The notes below the pieces were generated by a model, which was not told the DNA's origin, ran no database searches, and saw only the letters and a list, made by a program, of their open reading frames with translations. A stretch of DNA of 45,357 nucleotides from Flaviramulus sp. (GTDB taxonomy: Bacteria > Bacteroidota > Bacteroidia > Flavobacteriales > Flavobacteriaceae), in NCBI GenBank assembly GCA_030731745.1, contig JANQTJ010000029.1:1-45357 (forward strand), in the 5' to 3' direction. The position numbers and the translations under genes were made by a program. Position 1 is the stretch's first letter; each line of letters starts with the position of its first letter. Below, piece by piece: positions 1 to 7,348 of the stretch.

Positions 1-73
1 ACCATAACATAAGTAGGTTAAGTTCATGGTAGATTTGGGGCAAAAAAAGGTGAACTTCTGTTCGCCTTTTTTT
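1..73 (+). ncRNA. Candidate small RNA, copy 1 of 3
   Basis: The module has a 5' stem (ACCAT at 1-5 with ATGGT at 26-30, extended by AAC with GTT around a bulged C). A fully conserved single-stranded stretch with TTTGGGGC follows (about 34-41). It ends in an intrinsic terminator: A-tract plus GGTGAAC (49-55), loop TTCT, GTTCGCC (60-66), T-tract to 73. One stem position is a U-G pair here, C-G in copy 2 and U-A in copy 3. That covariation supports a transcribed structured RNA. The promoter, if present, lies outside the window. No function is recognised; a relation to known flavobacterial RNA motifs such as Flavo-1 is possible but unchecked. Confidence 0.5.
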
Positions 74-203
74 ATGAAATAATTTTTTTTTATAACCCTT
101 TCCATTTTCAAATTTTCATTATTACAAACCATATACAAAACCTCTTTTTAGCTAATATATAAGTCGTTTAACTAAAATATTTTTAAACCAAGTTAAGCCA
201 TCA

Positions 204-211
204 TATATTTG
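204..211 (+). promoter_or_regulatory. -7 box TATATTTG of small-RNA copy 2
   Basis: It matches the Bacteroidota -7 consensus TAnnTTTG exactly and ends four bases before the conserved RNA module begins at 216, which is where transcription would be expected to start. No clear -33 TTG is seen at the usual spacing; the A/T-rich upstream block is itself conserved in the third unit. Confidence 0.5.
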
Positions 212-215
212 TCTC

Positions 216-288
216 ACCATAACATAAGTAGGTTAAGTTCATGGTAGATTTGGGGCAAAAAAAGGCGAACTTCTGTTCGTCTTTTTTT
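216..288 (+). ncRNA. Candidate small RNA, copy 2 of 3
   Basis: It shares the architecture of copy 1: a 5' hairpin (216-245), conserved TTTGGGGC stretch, then a terminator hairpin GGCGAAC (264-270), loop TTCT, GTTCGTC (275-281) and a T-tract. Relative to copy 1 the two substitutions both fall in the stem and both keep pairing (U-G to C-G, and G-C to G-U). It is the best supported copy because a perfect -7 box precedes it. Confidence 0.55.
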
Positions 289-420
289 ATGAAATAATTT
301 TTGAATTCTTTATTTTTCAAATCAATAATTCTTTTGCTAACTAGTTATTTTTCTCAATCCCTTTTAAGCCAATATATTAGTCGTTTGACTAAAATATTTT
401 AAAACATTGCTAAGCCATTA

Positions 421-428
421 TATGTTTA
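421..428 (+). promoter_or_regulatory. -7-like box TATGTTTA of small-RNA copy 3
   Basis: One mismatch to TAnnTTTG. It ends four bases before the third RNA module at 433, the same spacing as in copy 2, and sits in a duplicated upstream context. Confidence 0.4.
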
Positions 429-432
429 CACC

Positions 433-501
433 ACCATAACATAAGTAGGTTAAGTTTATGGTAGATTTGGGGCAAAAAGGTGAACTATCGTTCACCTTTT
501 T
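433..501 (+). ncRNA. Candidate small RNA, copy 3 of 3
   Basis: It has the same 5' hairpin and TTTGGGGC stretch as copies 1 and 2. The terminator is shorter in its A/T arms but has a perfect Watson-Crick stem, GGTGAAC (479-485) with GTTCACC (490-496), around a changed loop TATC. A changed loop with a restored stem is the pattern expected from selection on structure. One C-to-T change in the 5' stem shifts the bulge but keeps a helix. Confidence 0.5.
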
Positions 502-545
502 CATTTTATGAATTCTAAAAAAAAGAAGTATCATATACTAATCTA

Positions 546-591
546 TTTTAAAACATTACTTTTTCTGCTTTAAAAACATTGCTTTTTCTGC
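546..591. repeat. Two tandem copies of a 23-bp sequence
   Basis: 546-568 and 569-591 are adjacent near-identical 23-mers sharing AAAACATT and CTTTTTCTGC. The first half resembles the promoter-upstream part of unit 3 (around 396-409), so this may be debris of a further small-RNA unit. No gene is seen here. Confidence 0.6.
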
Positions 592-605
592 TAATATTTT
601 TTACT

Positions 606-645
606 TTAGGGATAGCAATGGAAAACCCGACCCTAGGGTAACTCC
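606..645. other. Short intergenic element with palindrome ACCCTAGGGT
   Basis: The stretch contains GGGATAGCAATGG, then CCCGACCC and the perfect palindrome ACCCTAGGGT (630-639). Its word pattern resembles short dispersed intergenic elements of flavobacterial genomes, recalled from memory only. No coding potential is seen. Confidence 0.3.
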
Positions 646-651
646 ATAAAA

Positions 652-676
652 AAAACCCACTGTAAAAGTGGGTTTT
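652..676 (-). terminator. Intrinsic terminator of sodA
   Basis: A nine-pair stem, AAAACCCAC (652-660) with GTGGGTTTT (668-676), encloses a seven-base loop. It lies 20 bp past the sodA stop codon. Flanking A and T runs make it usable in both directions. Confidence 0.8.
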
Positions 677-695
677 AAAATATATTTAGAAAGTT

Positions 696-1304
696 TTATT
701 TAGCCGCTGCATAACGTTTTTCAACTTCATTCCAGTTAATTACACTAAAAAACGCATTGATATAATCTGGACGGCGGTTTTGATAATTTAAGTAATAAGC
801 GTGTTCCCAAACATCGATACCTAAAATTGGCATACCACCACATCCAACTCCTGGCATTAATGGATTATCTTGATTTGGAGTTGAGCATACCTCAACTTTA
901 CCTCCTTTATGAACGCATAACCAAGCCCAACCAGATCCAAAACGAGTTGCAGCTGCTTTTGAAAAAGCATCCATAAAACCTTCTTTTGAGCCAAATTCTG
1001 CTTCAATAGCATCTTTTAATTCTCCAGATAAATAGCCATTCCCTTCTGGATTCATCACTTCCCAAAATAATGAGTGGTTATAAAACCCTCCACCATTATT
1101 TCTAACTGCACCATTATTCATGTCTAAATTTGCAAGAATATCATTAATAGATTTTCCTTCTAAATCAGTTCCTGCAATAGCGTTATTTAAGTTATTAGTG
1201 TAACCAGCATGGTGTTTAGAGTGATGTATCTCCATAGTTCTTGCATCGATATGAGGCTCTAAAGCGTCATAAGCATATCCTAATTTCGGTAATTCGAAAG
1301 CCAT
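696..1304 (-). CDS. sodA: Superoxide dismutase, Fe/Mn family
   Basis: It converts superoxide to oxygen and hydrogen peroxide in the cytoplasm. The 202-residue protein has normal family length. It starts with [20 protein letters not shown] and shows the metal-ligand contexts HSKHH near the N-terminus, NHSLFW, and the signature DVWEHAYY with Asp and His ligands. The NQDNPLM segment before the signature favours the Mn-type, but cambialistic enzymes occur in this phylum, so metal use is uncertain. An in-frame ATG 63 bases upstream (1367) exists. It is unlikely as the start because the 21 extra residues match nothing in the family and that start would lie upstream of the -7 box. It stands alone, divergent from the AddA gene, with its own terminator. 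Confidence 0.95.
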   Translation of the reverse strand: MAFELPKLGYAYDALEPHIDARTMEIHHSKHHAGYTNNLNNAIAGTDLEGKSINDILANLDMNNGAVRNNGGGFYNHSLFWEVMNPEGNGYLSGELKDAIEAEFGSKEGFMDAFSKAAATRFGSGWAWLCVHKGGKVEVCSTPNQDNPLMPGVGCGGMPILGIDVWEHAYYLNYQNRRPDYINAFFSVINWNEVEKRYAAAK

Positions 1305-1342
1305 AATTTTATGTTTTAAAATATTAATATTTAATTTCTTCT

Positions 1343-1350
1343 CAAATTTA
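1343..1350 (-). promoter_or_regulatory. -7 box TAAATTTG of sodA
   Basis: On the minus strand this is a perfect TAnnTTTG box, 38 bases upstream of the chosen sodA ATG, giving a leader of roughly 30 nt. A -33 element at standard spacing is not clear. Confidence 0.45.
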
Positions 1351-1429
1351 CGCATAAATGACTGCAATAAAAAATAATAAATTGTTATGATATGATTGAT
1401 AGTTTTTATCTTGTATCCAAATTAAATGT

Positions 1430-4400
1430 ATGCAAACAAATTCTCCGTTTACAATTTATAATGCATCTGCTGGTAGCGGAAAAACTTTTACACTTGTTAA
1501 GGAGTATTTGAAGATTTTGTTAGCTTCAAAAAACGCCTTTCATTTTAAAAATATTTTAGCAATCACTTTTACAAATAAAGCAGTTGCAGAAATGAAAAAC
1601 CGTATTATTGAGATGCTAAAAACATTTGCCGATAAAAGTGTTTTGGAAAATCCAAATGAGATGTTTTTAGCACTATCGGAAGAATTAAACATAGAACCTG
1701 AAGTACTCCACAAAAAAGCAGGTAAATTACTTAATACAATAATACATAATTATGCAGCTTTTGATATTTCAACTATAGATGGTTTTACCCATAAACTGAT
1801 TAGAACTTTTGCTCATGATTTAAAATTACCTATAAATTTTGAGGTAGAATTAGATCAAGATTCGCTTTTAAATGAAGCTGTTGATAGCCTTATTGCAAAA
1901 GCTGGAACTGACAAAGAACTCACAAATATTTTAGTTGATTTTGCCATTGAAAAAGCTGATGATGATAGAAGTTGGGACATTACTTTTGATTTTAATAAAA
2001 TTGCGAAATTATTGATTAATGAAAACGACATTCCTTTTATTGAAAATCTTAAAGGTAAAAGTTTAAACGATTTTGTAACTCTAAAAGCCTGGTTAAAAAT
2101 AGAAGTTAGCAATGCTGAAACTGATATCTCTGAAAAAGCAAAAAACTCACTAACTTTAATTGAACAAGCTGGCTTACAATTTGATGATTTTTCAGGAAGT
2201 TATTTGCCTAAACATTTTCAAAAATTATCCGTCAAAAACTTTAATCTGAATTTTGAGACTAAGTGGCAAGAAGATATTGAAAACTCAAGATTATATCCAA
2301 CACGAGTAAAAAACGATATTGCATCCATAATTAATCAAATACAACCAGAAATAGCTAAAACTTTTTACCAAACAAAACAAACAACATTTTATCTTAAACT
2401 TTTAAAAAATTTTTATAGAAACATCACTCCTCTTTCAGTTATAAATGCTATACATAAAGAATTGATTTCTTTAAAAGAAGCGCAAAATAAAATGCTAATT
2501 TCAGAATTTAATACTATCATTAGTAACGAAATAAAAGAACAACCTACCTCTTTTATTTACGAACGTATTGGTGAAAAATTTAAACATTATTTTATTGATG
2601 AGTTTCAAGATACCTCGGTAATGCAATGGGAAAATTTAAAACCTCTTTTTGGTAATGCACTTTCTGCAGAAACTGGAAGCGCTATGTTAGTAGGCGATGC
2701 TAAACAAGCTATTTATAGGTGGCGTGGTGGTAAAGCAGAACAATTTATTAATCTATTTAATAAACGTGTTAAACCATTCCCTTTTGTAGAACAACAAATT
2801 ATAAATCTTCCTGCTAATTATAGAAGTTTTAAAGAAATAGTTCGTTTTAATAATGGCTTTTTTAAATATTTATCAAACCAAGTTTTTAAAAATAACGATT
2901 ATCAAAATCTTTACGAAAACTCCCAACAAATCATTACTAAAAATGAAAATGGTTTCGTAAACATATCTTTTTTAAATATTGAAAAGGAAGAGGACACAAA
3001 TGAGGTCTTTTCTGAACACGTTTTAAACACAATAAACTCCTGTTTACAAAATGGTTATAATTTGGAAGATGTTTGTGTTTTAGTTAGAAAGAAAAAAGAA
3101 GGCGTAACTATAGCTAATTATTTAAGTCAGCATGAAATTCCAATCATATCTTCTGAAACTTTACTCATTTATAATGCGCCAGAAGTTGCTTTTATAAATA
3201 ATATTTTAGAACTTTTGATTCAGCCAAAAAAAAACGAAATAAAAATTTCAGTTTTAAATTATTTGACTACACTTTTTAAGATTGAAGATAAACATGCTTT
3301 TTTTAATGAATATCTTAATTTGTCGTTATCTAAACTATTTAAAAGTATAGAAACTTACAATGTTTTTTTTAAAACTGATAACTTATTAAAACTTCCGCTT
3401 TACGATTTAGCTGAAACCATTGTTAGAACTTTTAATTTAATTGAAACTTCCAATGCTTACATCCAGTTTTATTTAGATATCGTTTTAGATTTTACACAAA
3501 AAAAAGGCTCGGATATTTCTGGGTTTTTAGAATATTTTAACAAGAAAAAGGAAAGTTTAAGTATCATCTCGCCAAAAGGTCAAAATGCTATTCAAATTAT
3601 GACGATTCATAAATCAAAAGGATTAGAATTCCCTGTTGTCATTTTTCCTTTTGCAGATTTAGAAATTTACAGAGAAAAAGAACCTAAAGAGTGGTTTAAA
3701 TTAGATTCAGAAAAATATCAAGGATTTACACATACACTCTTAAACTATAATAAGGATTTTGAAAATTTTGGTGAAGAAGGACAAAACATATTTAACAGAC
3801 ATCAATCAGAATTAGAATTAGATAATATTAATCTATTATATGTAACATTAACACGTGCTGTTGAACAATTATATATTATTTCAAAAAAAGATCTTTCTAA
3901 TAAAGGTGAAGCAAACGCAAAAAAATACTCGGGGCTTTTTATTAATTACTTAAAGCATTTAGGGGTTTGGAATGATACCAATTCAAACTATAGTTTTGGT
4001 AGTCAAAAAAAACTCAAAACAAGTAATAAATCATCAAACGAATCAACATTTCAAAATCAATTTATATCAACTTCAAAAGAATCGCTCAATATTAGGGTGG
4101 TTACAAAATCTGGATCACTTTGGGATACTCATCAACAAGAAGCTATAGAGAAAGGGAATCTCATACATAATATCATGTCAAAAATTAAAACAAAAGATGA
4201 TATAGATTTTGTTATTAATGATTTTATAAGTTCTTCTGTTATAAATGAAAAACAAGCAAACTTGTTAAAACCGATAATATTTGAAATAGTAACTCATTCA
4301 AAACTTGAAAATTATTTCTCTACAAATTACACCTTATATAATGAGCGAGATATAATTTCAAAAAATAATATGATTTTAAGACCTGATAGAGTTATAATTA

Positions 4401-4564
4401 AAAATAATGAAGCTATAATTATAGATTACAAAACAGGTGTAGAAGATAAAAAACATGAACAACAGTTACGATTATATCAAGATGTTTTGGAAGAAATGAA
4501 TTTAAAAGTAAAAAATAAAATTCTTGTTTACATAAACAATGAGATAAGAGTTAAAGATGTTTAA
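1430..4564 (+). CDS. addA: AddA/RecB-like UvrD-family helicase-nuclease
   Basis: This is the motor and nuclease subunit of a double-strand-break resection complex that prepares ends for RecA. The 1044 residues carry the superfamily 1 motifs in order. They are Walker A (SAGSGKT, 13-19), motif Ia (FTNKAVAEM), motif II (FIDEFQDT, D390/E391), motif III (GDAKQAIYRWRGG), motif IV (NYRS), motif V (IHKSKGLEFP) and motif VI (YVTLTRA, about 804-810). A C-terminal PD-(D/E)XK nuclease follows with RPDR (D986) and IIDYKTG (D999, K1001). The likely partner is the AddB-like gene at 7349, separated from it by kbl and the OmpA gene. Only 21 bp separate it from kbl, so the two are probably co-transcribed. It is shorter than typical Firmicute AddA. 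RecB-like naming is equally acceptable. Confidence 0.88.
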   Translation: MQTNSPFTIYNASAGSGKTFTLVKEYLKILLASKNAFHFKNILAITFTNKAVAEMKNRIIEMLKTFADKSVLENPNEMFLALSEELNIEPEVLHKKAGKLLNTIIHNYAAFDISTIDGFTHKLIRTFAHDLKLPINFEVELDQDSLLNEAVDSLIAKAGTDKELTNILVDFAIEKADDDRSWDITFDFNKIAKLLINENDIPFIENLKGKSLNDFVTLKAWLKIEVSNAETDISEKAKNSLTLIEQAGLQFDDFSGSYLPKHFQKLSVKNFNLNFETKWQEDIENSRLYPTRVKNDIASIINQIQPEIAKTFYQTKQTTFYLKLLKNFYRNITPLSVINAIHKELISLKEAQNKMLISEFNTIISNEIKEQPTSFIYERIGEKFKHYFIDEFQDTSVMQWENLKPLFGNALSAETGSAMLVGDAKQAIYRWRGGKAEQFINLFNKRVKPFPFVEQQIINLPANYRSFKEIVRFNNGFFKYLSNQVFKNNDYQNLYENSQQIITKNENGFVNISFLNIEKEEDTNEVFSEHVLNTINSCLQNGYNLEDVCVLVRKKKEGVTIANYLSQHEIPIISSETLLIYNAPEVAFINNILELLIQPKKNEIKISVLNYLTTLFKIEDKHAFFNEYLNLSLSKLFKSIETYNVFFKTDNLLKLPLYDLAETIVRTFNLIETSNAYIQFYLDIVLDFTQKKGSDISGFLEYFNKKKESLSIISPKGQNAIQIMTIHKSKGLEFPVVIFPFADLEIYREKEPKEWFKLDSEKYQGFTHTLLNYNKDFENFGEEGQNIFNRHQSELELDNINLLYVTLTRAVEQLYIISKKDLSNKGEANAKKYSGLFINYLKHLGVWNDTNSNYSFGSQKKLKTSNKSSNESTFQNQFISTSKESLNIRVVTKSGSLWDTHQQEAIEKGNLIHNIMSKIKTKDDIDFVINDFISSSVINEKQANLLKPIIFEIVTHSKLENYFSTNYTLYNERDIISKNNMILRPDRVIIKNNEAIIIDYKTGVEDKKHEQQLRLYQDVLEEMNLKVKNKILVYINNEIRVKDV

Positions 4565-4585
4565 ATTTGCATAAAACACAATAAT

Positions 4586-5779
4586 ATGTATGGAAAACTG
4601 CAAGATTATCTAAAAAAAGAGCTTGAAGACATAAAAAATAACGGACTTTATAAAGAAGAACGTATTATAACATCGGCACAAGGAGCTGAAATAACATTAA
4701 ATACTGGCGAAACTGTTTTAAATTTTTGTGCCAATAACTATTTAGGACTGTCCGCACACCCTGAAGTAGTTCAAGCTGCAAAAGATGCCATGGATACTCA
4801 TGGTTTTGGAATGAGCTCGGTACGTTTTATATGCGGAACTCAAGATATTCATAAAGACTTAGAACAAAAGATTGCCGAATTTTACGAGACTGAAGATACT
4901 ATACTATACGCAGCTGCTTTTGATGCAAACGGTGGGGTTTTTGAGCCATTACTTGGAGCGGAGGATGCTATAATTTCAGATTCACTAAATCATGCCTCCA
5001 TTATAGATGGCGTTCGATTATGTAAAGCTGTAAGATATCGTTATCAAAATAATGATATGGCAGACCTTGAAAAACATCTCATTTCAGCAAACGAAAATGG
5101 CGCCAGATTCAAATTAATTGTTACAGATGGTGTTTTCTCAATGGATGGATTAGTTGCTCCACTTGATAAGATTTGTGATTTAGCAGATAAATATGATGCC
5201 TTAGTAATGATAGATGAATGTCATGCCGCTGGTTTTATAGGAAAAACAGGAAGAGGAACCCTTGAAGATAAGGGTGTTTTAAATAGAATTGATATTATTA
5301 CGGGTACACTTGGCAAAGCTTTGGGAGGTGCTATGGGTGGCTACACAACTGGCAAAAAGGAAATTATTGATATGTTACGCCAGCGCTCAAGACCTTATTT
5401 GTTTTCAAACTCATTGGCCCCTGCTATTGTTGGCGCTTCTATAAAAGTTTTTGAAATGCTTTCCAACAATACCGAATTACGAGACACTTTAGAATGGAAC
5501 ACAAATTATTTTAAAAAAGGGATGAAAGAAGCTGGTTTTGATATAATTAATGGCGATTCTGCCATTGTTCCAGTTATGTTATATGATGCACAACTATCAC
5601 AAAACATGGCAAATATGCTTCTTAAAGAAGGGATTTATGTTATTGGATTCTTTTTTCCAGTGGTCCCAAAAGAAAAAGCAAGAATTAGAGTACAGCTATC
5701 GGCAGCACACACAAAAGCCCATTTAGACAAGGCTATATCAGCTTTTACTAAGGTTGGTAAAACGCTTAAAATTATCTAA
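4586..5779 (+). CDS. kbl: Glycine C-acetyltransferase (2-amino-3-ketobutyrate CoA ligase)
   Basis: This PLP enzyme of threonine breakdown converts 2-amino-3-ketobutyrate plus CoA into glycine plus acetyl-CoA, and acts in the cytoplasm. Its 397 residues match the usual length. The N-terminal CANNYLGL segment, the DECHAAG motif with its PLP-contacting Asp, and [10 protein letters not shown] with the Schiff-base Lys at 244 are all visible; Lys244 is also the position in the E. coli enzyme. Other alpha-oxoamine synthases (BioF, HemA, Spt) share the fold, but overall similarity to Kbl is strong. No threonine dehydrogenase lies next to it. Confidence 0.93.
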   Translation: MYGKLQDYLKKELEDIKNNGLYKEERIITSAQGAEITLNTGETVLNFCANNYLGLSAHPEVVQAAKDAMDTHGFGMSSVRFICGTQDIHKDLEQKIAEFYETEDTILYAAAFDANGGVFEPLLGAEDAIISDSLNHASIIDGVRLCKAVRYRYQNNDMADLEKHLISANENGARFKLIVTDGVFSMDGLVAPLDKICDLADKYDALVMIDECHAAGFIGKTGRGTLEDKGVLNRIDIITGTLGKALGGAMGGYTTGKKEIIDMLRQRSRPYLFSNSLAPAIVGASIKVFEMLSNNTELRDTLEWNTNYFKKGMKEAGFDIINGDSAIVPVMLYDAQLSQNMANMLLKEGIYVIGFFFPVVPKEKARIRVQLSAAHTKAHLDKAISAFTKVGKTLKII

Positions 5780-5836
5780 ATTCATTCTGAACTATCGATG
5801 AATAAACCATTTTTACCATTTTTTTATATATTTGTC

Positions 5837-5867
5837 TTTGTTAATAACATTTAACATCTTACTTTTG
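5837..5867 (+). promoter_or_regulatory. Promoter of the OmpA-family gene
   Basis: TTTG (5837-5840) and TACTTTTG (5860-5867) match the Bacteroidota -33 and -7 elements exactly, with a 19-base spacer. The box ends 35 bases before the ATG at 5903. This is the clearest complete promoter in the window and suits an abundant outer-membrane protein. Confidence 0.75.
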
Positions 5868-5902
5868 TTTTCAATTAACACTTAAAAATTAAACTTTTGA
5901 AT

Positions 5903-7273
5903 ATGAAAAATCTTAGCAGATTATTGTTCGCTATGTTGCTTGTACTTGGTTATAGCAACGCTAATGCGCAAGACGAAAACAACCCTTGGCAAATTACCAT
6001 TGGAGCTAATGCAGTGGATGCTTATCCTTCTGGTACTGGAATTCCATTTAGTGAAACTATTTTTAGTAAATTTTTTGATACTGGAAACTACAACATTTTA
6101 CCTTCATTATCTACAATTTCTGTATCTAAATACATGGGTGATGGCTTTTCACTTGGTGTTGCTGGATCTCTGAATAAAATTAATAAATGGGGAGAAGTAC
6201 CTGGTACTTCTGATGCTATACCAGTTGATGACTTATCATATTACGCAGTAGATGGTACTATTAAATATAACTTTACAAAAGGTAAAACACTTGATCCTTA
6301 TCTAGGAATTGGTGGTGGTTACACTTGGGTAGATGAAGTTGGAGCTGGTACTTTAAACGGAACTTTAGGATTAAACGTTTGGTTTAACGAAAATATTGGT
6401 TTAACGATTCAAACAGCTTACAAACATGCTTTTGAAGATTATTTACAATCTCATTTCCAACACACAGCTGGTATCTCTATCAAATTTGGTGGAACTGATA
6501 CTGATGGTGATGGTATTTATGATAAAGATGATGCTTGTCCAGAAGTTGCTGGTTTAGAAGCTTTTAACGGTTGTCCTGATACTGATGGCGATGGTATTGA
6601 AGACAGTAAAGATGCTTGTCCAAATGAGGCTGGTTTAGCTGAAATGAATGGATGTCCGGATACTGATGGTGATGGTATTGCTGATAAAGATGACAACTGT
6701 CCTACAGTTGCTGGTTTAAAAGCTTTAGCTGGTTGTCCTGATGCTGATGGTGACGGTGTAACCGACGCTGATGATGCTTGTCCTAGTACTGCTGGTCCAG
6801 CTGCTAATAAAGGTTGTCCTTGGCCAGATGCTGATGGTGATGGTGTATTAGATAAAGATGATCAATGTCCAAATGTTAAGGGTACTGTTGCTAATAATGG
6901 TTGTCCTGAAGTTTCTGCAGAAGTTCAAAAAACTTTAAATGAGTATGCTAAAACTATCTTATTTGATACTGGAAAATCAACAATTAAAGAACAATCTGCT
7001 AAAGTATTAGCTGATATTATTGTAATACTTAAAGAGTATCCTAATGCTAAATTTACAGTTGAAGGACATACTGATAGTGTTGGTAGCGAAACTTTAAACC
7101 AAAGATTATCTGATTCTAGAGCTAATTCAGTTAAAGAATATTTAATTGAAAATGGTATTGATGCTTTCAGATTATCTGCTCTTGGTTACGGGGAATCTAA
7201 ACCAATTGACACTAACAATACTAAAACTGGTAGAGCTAACAACAGACGTGTAGAAATTAACTTAGCTAAATAA
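5903..7273 (+). CDS. OmpA-family outer membrane protein with thrombospondin type 3 repeats
   Basis: It probably anchors the outer membrane to peptidoglycan. The 456-residue product starts MKNLSRLLF and has a signal peptide ending ANAQ. An N-terminal beta-barrel-like domain follows (about 25-195). Five Asp-rich calcium-binding TSP3 repeats come next (DTDGDG...D.CP pattern, about 198-335), then a C-terminal OmpA domain with [17 protein letters not shown] and [13 protein letters not shown] two codons upstream (5897) is in frame, but the ATG gives the normal signal peptide. It has its own strong promoter and terminator, so it is likely expressed alone despite lying between kbl and addB. It is a counterpart of flavobacterial OmpA/P60-like proteins. 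Confidence 0.92.
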   Translation: MKNLSRLLFAMLLVLGYSNANAQDENNPWQITIGANAVDAYPSGTGIPFSETIFSKFFDTGNYNILPSLSTISVSKYMGDGFSLGVAGSLNKINKWGEVPGTSDAIPVDDLSYYAVDGTIKYNFTKGKTLDPYLGIGGGYTWVDEVGAGTLNGTLGLNVWFNENIGLTIQTAYKHAFEDYLQSHFQHTAGISIKFGGTDTDGDGIYDKDDACPEVAGLEAFNGCPDTDGDGIEDSKDACPNEAGLAEMNGCPDTDGDGIADKDDNCPTVAGLKALAGCPDADGDGVTDADDACPSTAGPAANKGCPWPDADGDGVLDKDDQCPNVKGTVANNGCPEVSAEVQKTLNEYAKTILFDTGKSTIKEQSAKVLADIIVILKEYPNAKFTVEGHTDSVGSETLNQRLSDSRANSVKEYLIENGIDAFRLSALGYGESKPIDTNNTKTGRANNRRVEINLAK

Positions 7274-7305
7274 TATTAGCGGTTTAATTTAAAAAATAAG
7301 TTTAC

Positions 7306-7337
7306 AAAAAACGCTTCGGATATCCGAAGCGTTTTTT
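7306..7337 (+). terminator. Intrinsic terminator after the OmpA gene
   Basis: A perfect palindrome from AACGCTTCGG to its complement is flanked by A6 and T6, centred on GATATC. It lies 32 bp past the OmpA stop and ends 11 bp before the AddB start codon. Confidence 0.88.
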
Positions 7338-7348
7338 ATTTTTATACA

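Larger units (their letters stand above)
1..509. repeat. Three tandem copies of a ~216-bp intergenic unit
   Basis: Units start at 1, 216 and 433. The first two units are nearly identical for about 88 nt after the start, with only two substitutions in the hairpin. The third has the same first 40 nt with one change, and a shorter hairpin. Upstream parts of units 2 and 3 also match (the stretch with GTCGTTT.ACTAAAATATTTT and TAAGCCAT), so promoter and transcribed part were duplicated together. There is no credible reading frame across the units. The first copy touches the window edge, so the array may extend further left. Confidence 0.85.

Noticed and set aside
1-509. CRISPR-like direct repeats
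   Set aside because: Only three units, each ~216 bp and internally structured; the spacers are themselves homologous and no cas genes are near.
1305-1367. Upstream in-frame start for sodA
   Set aside because: It would add 21 residues unlike any SOD N-terminus and lies upstream of the -7 box at 1343-1350.
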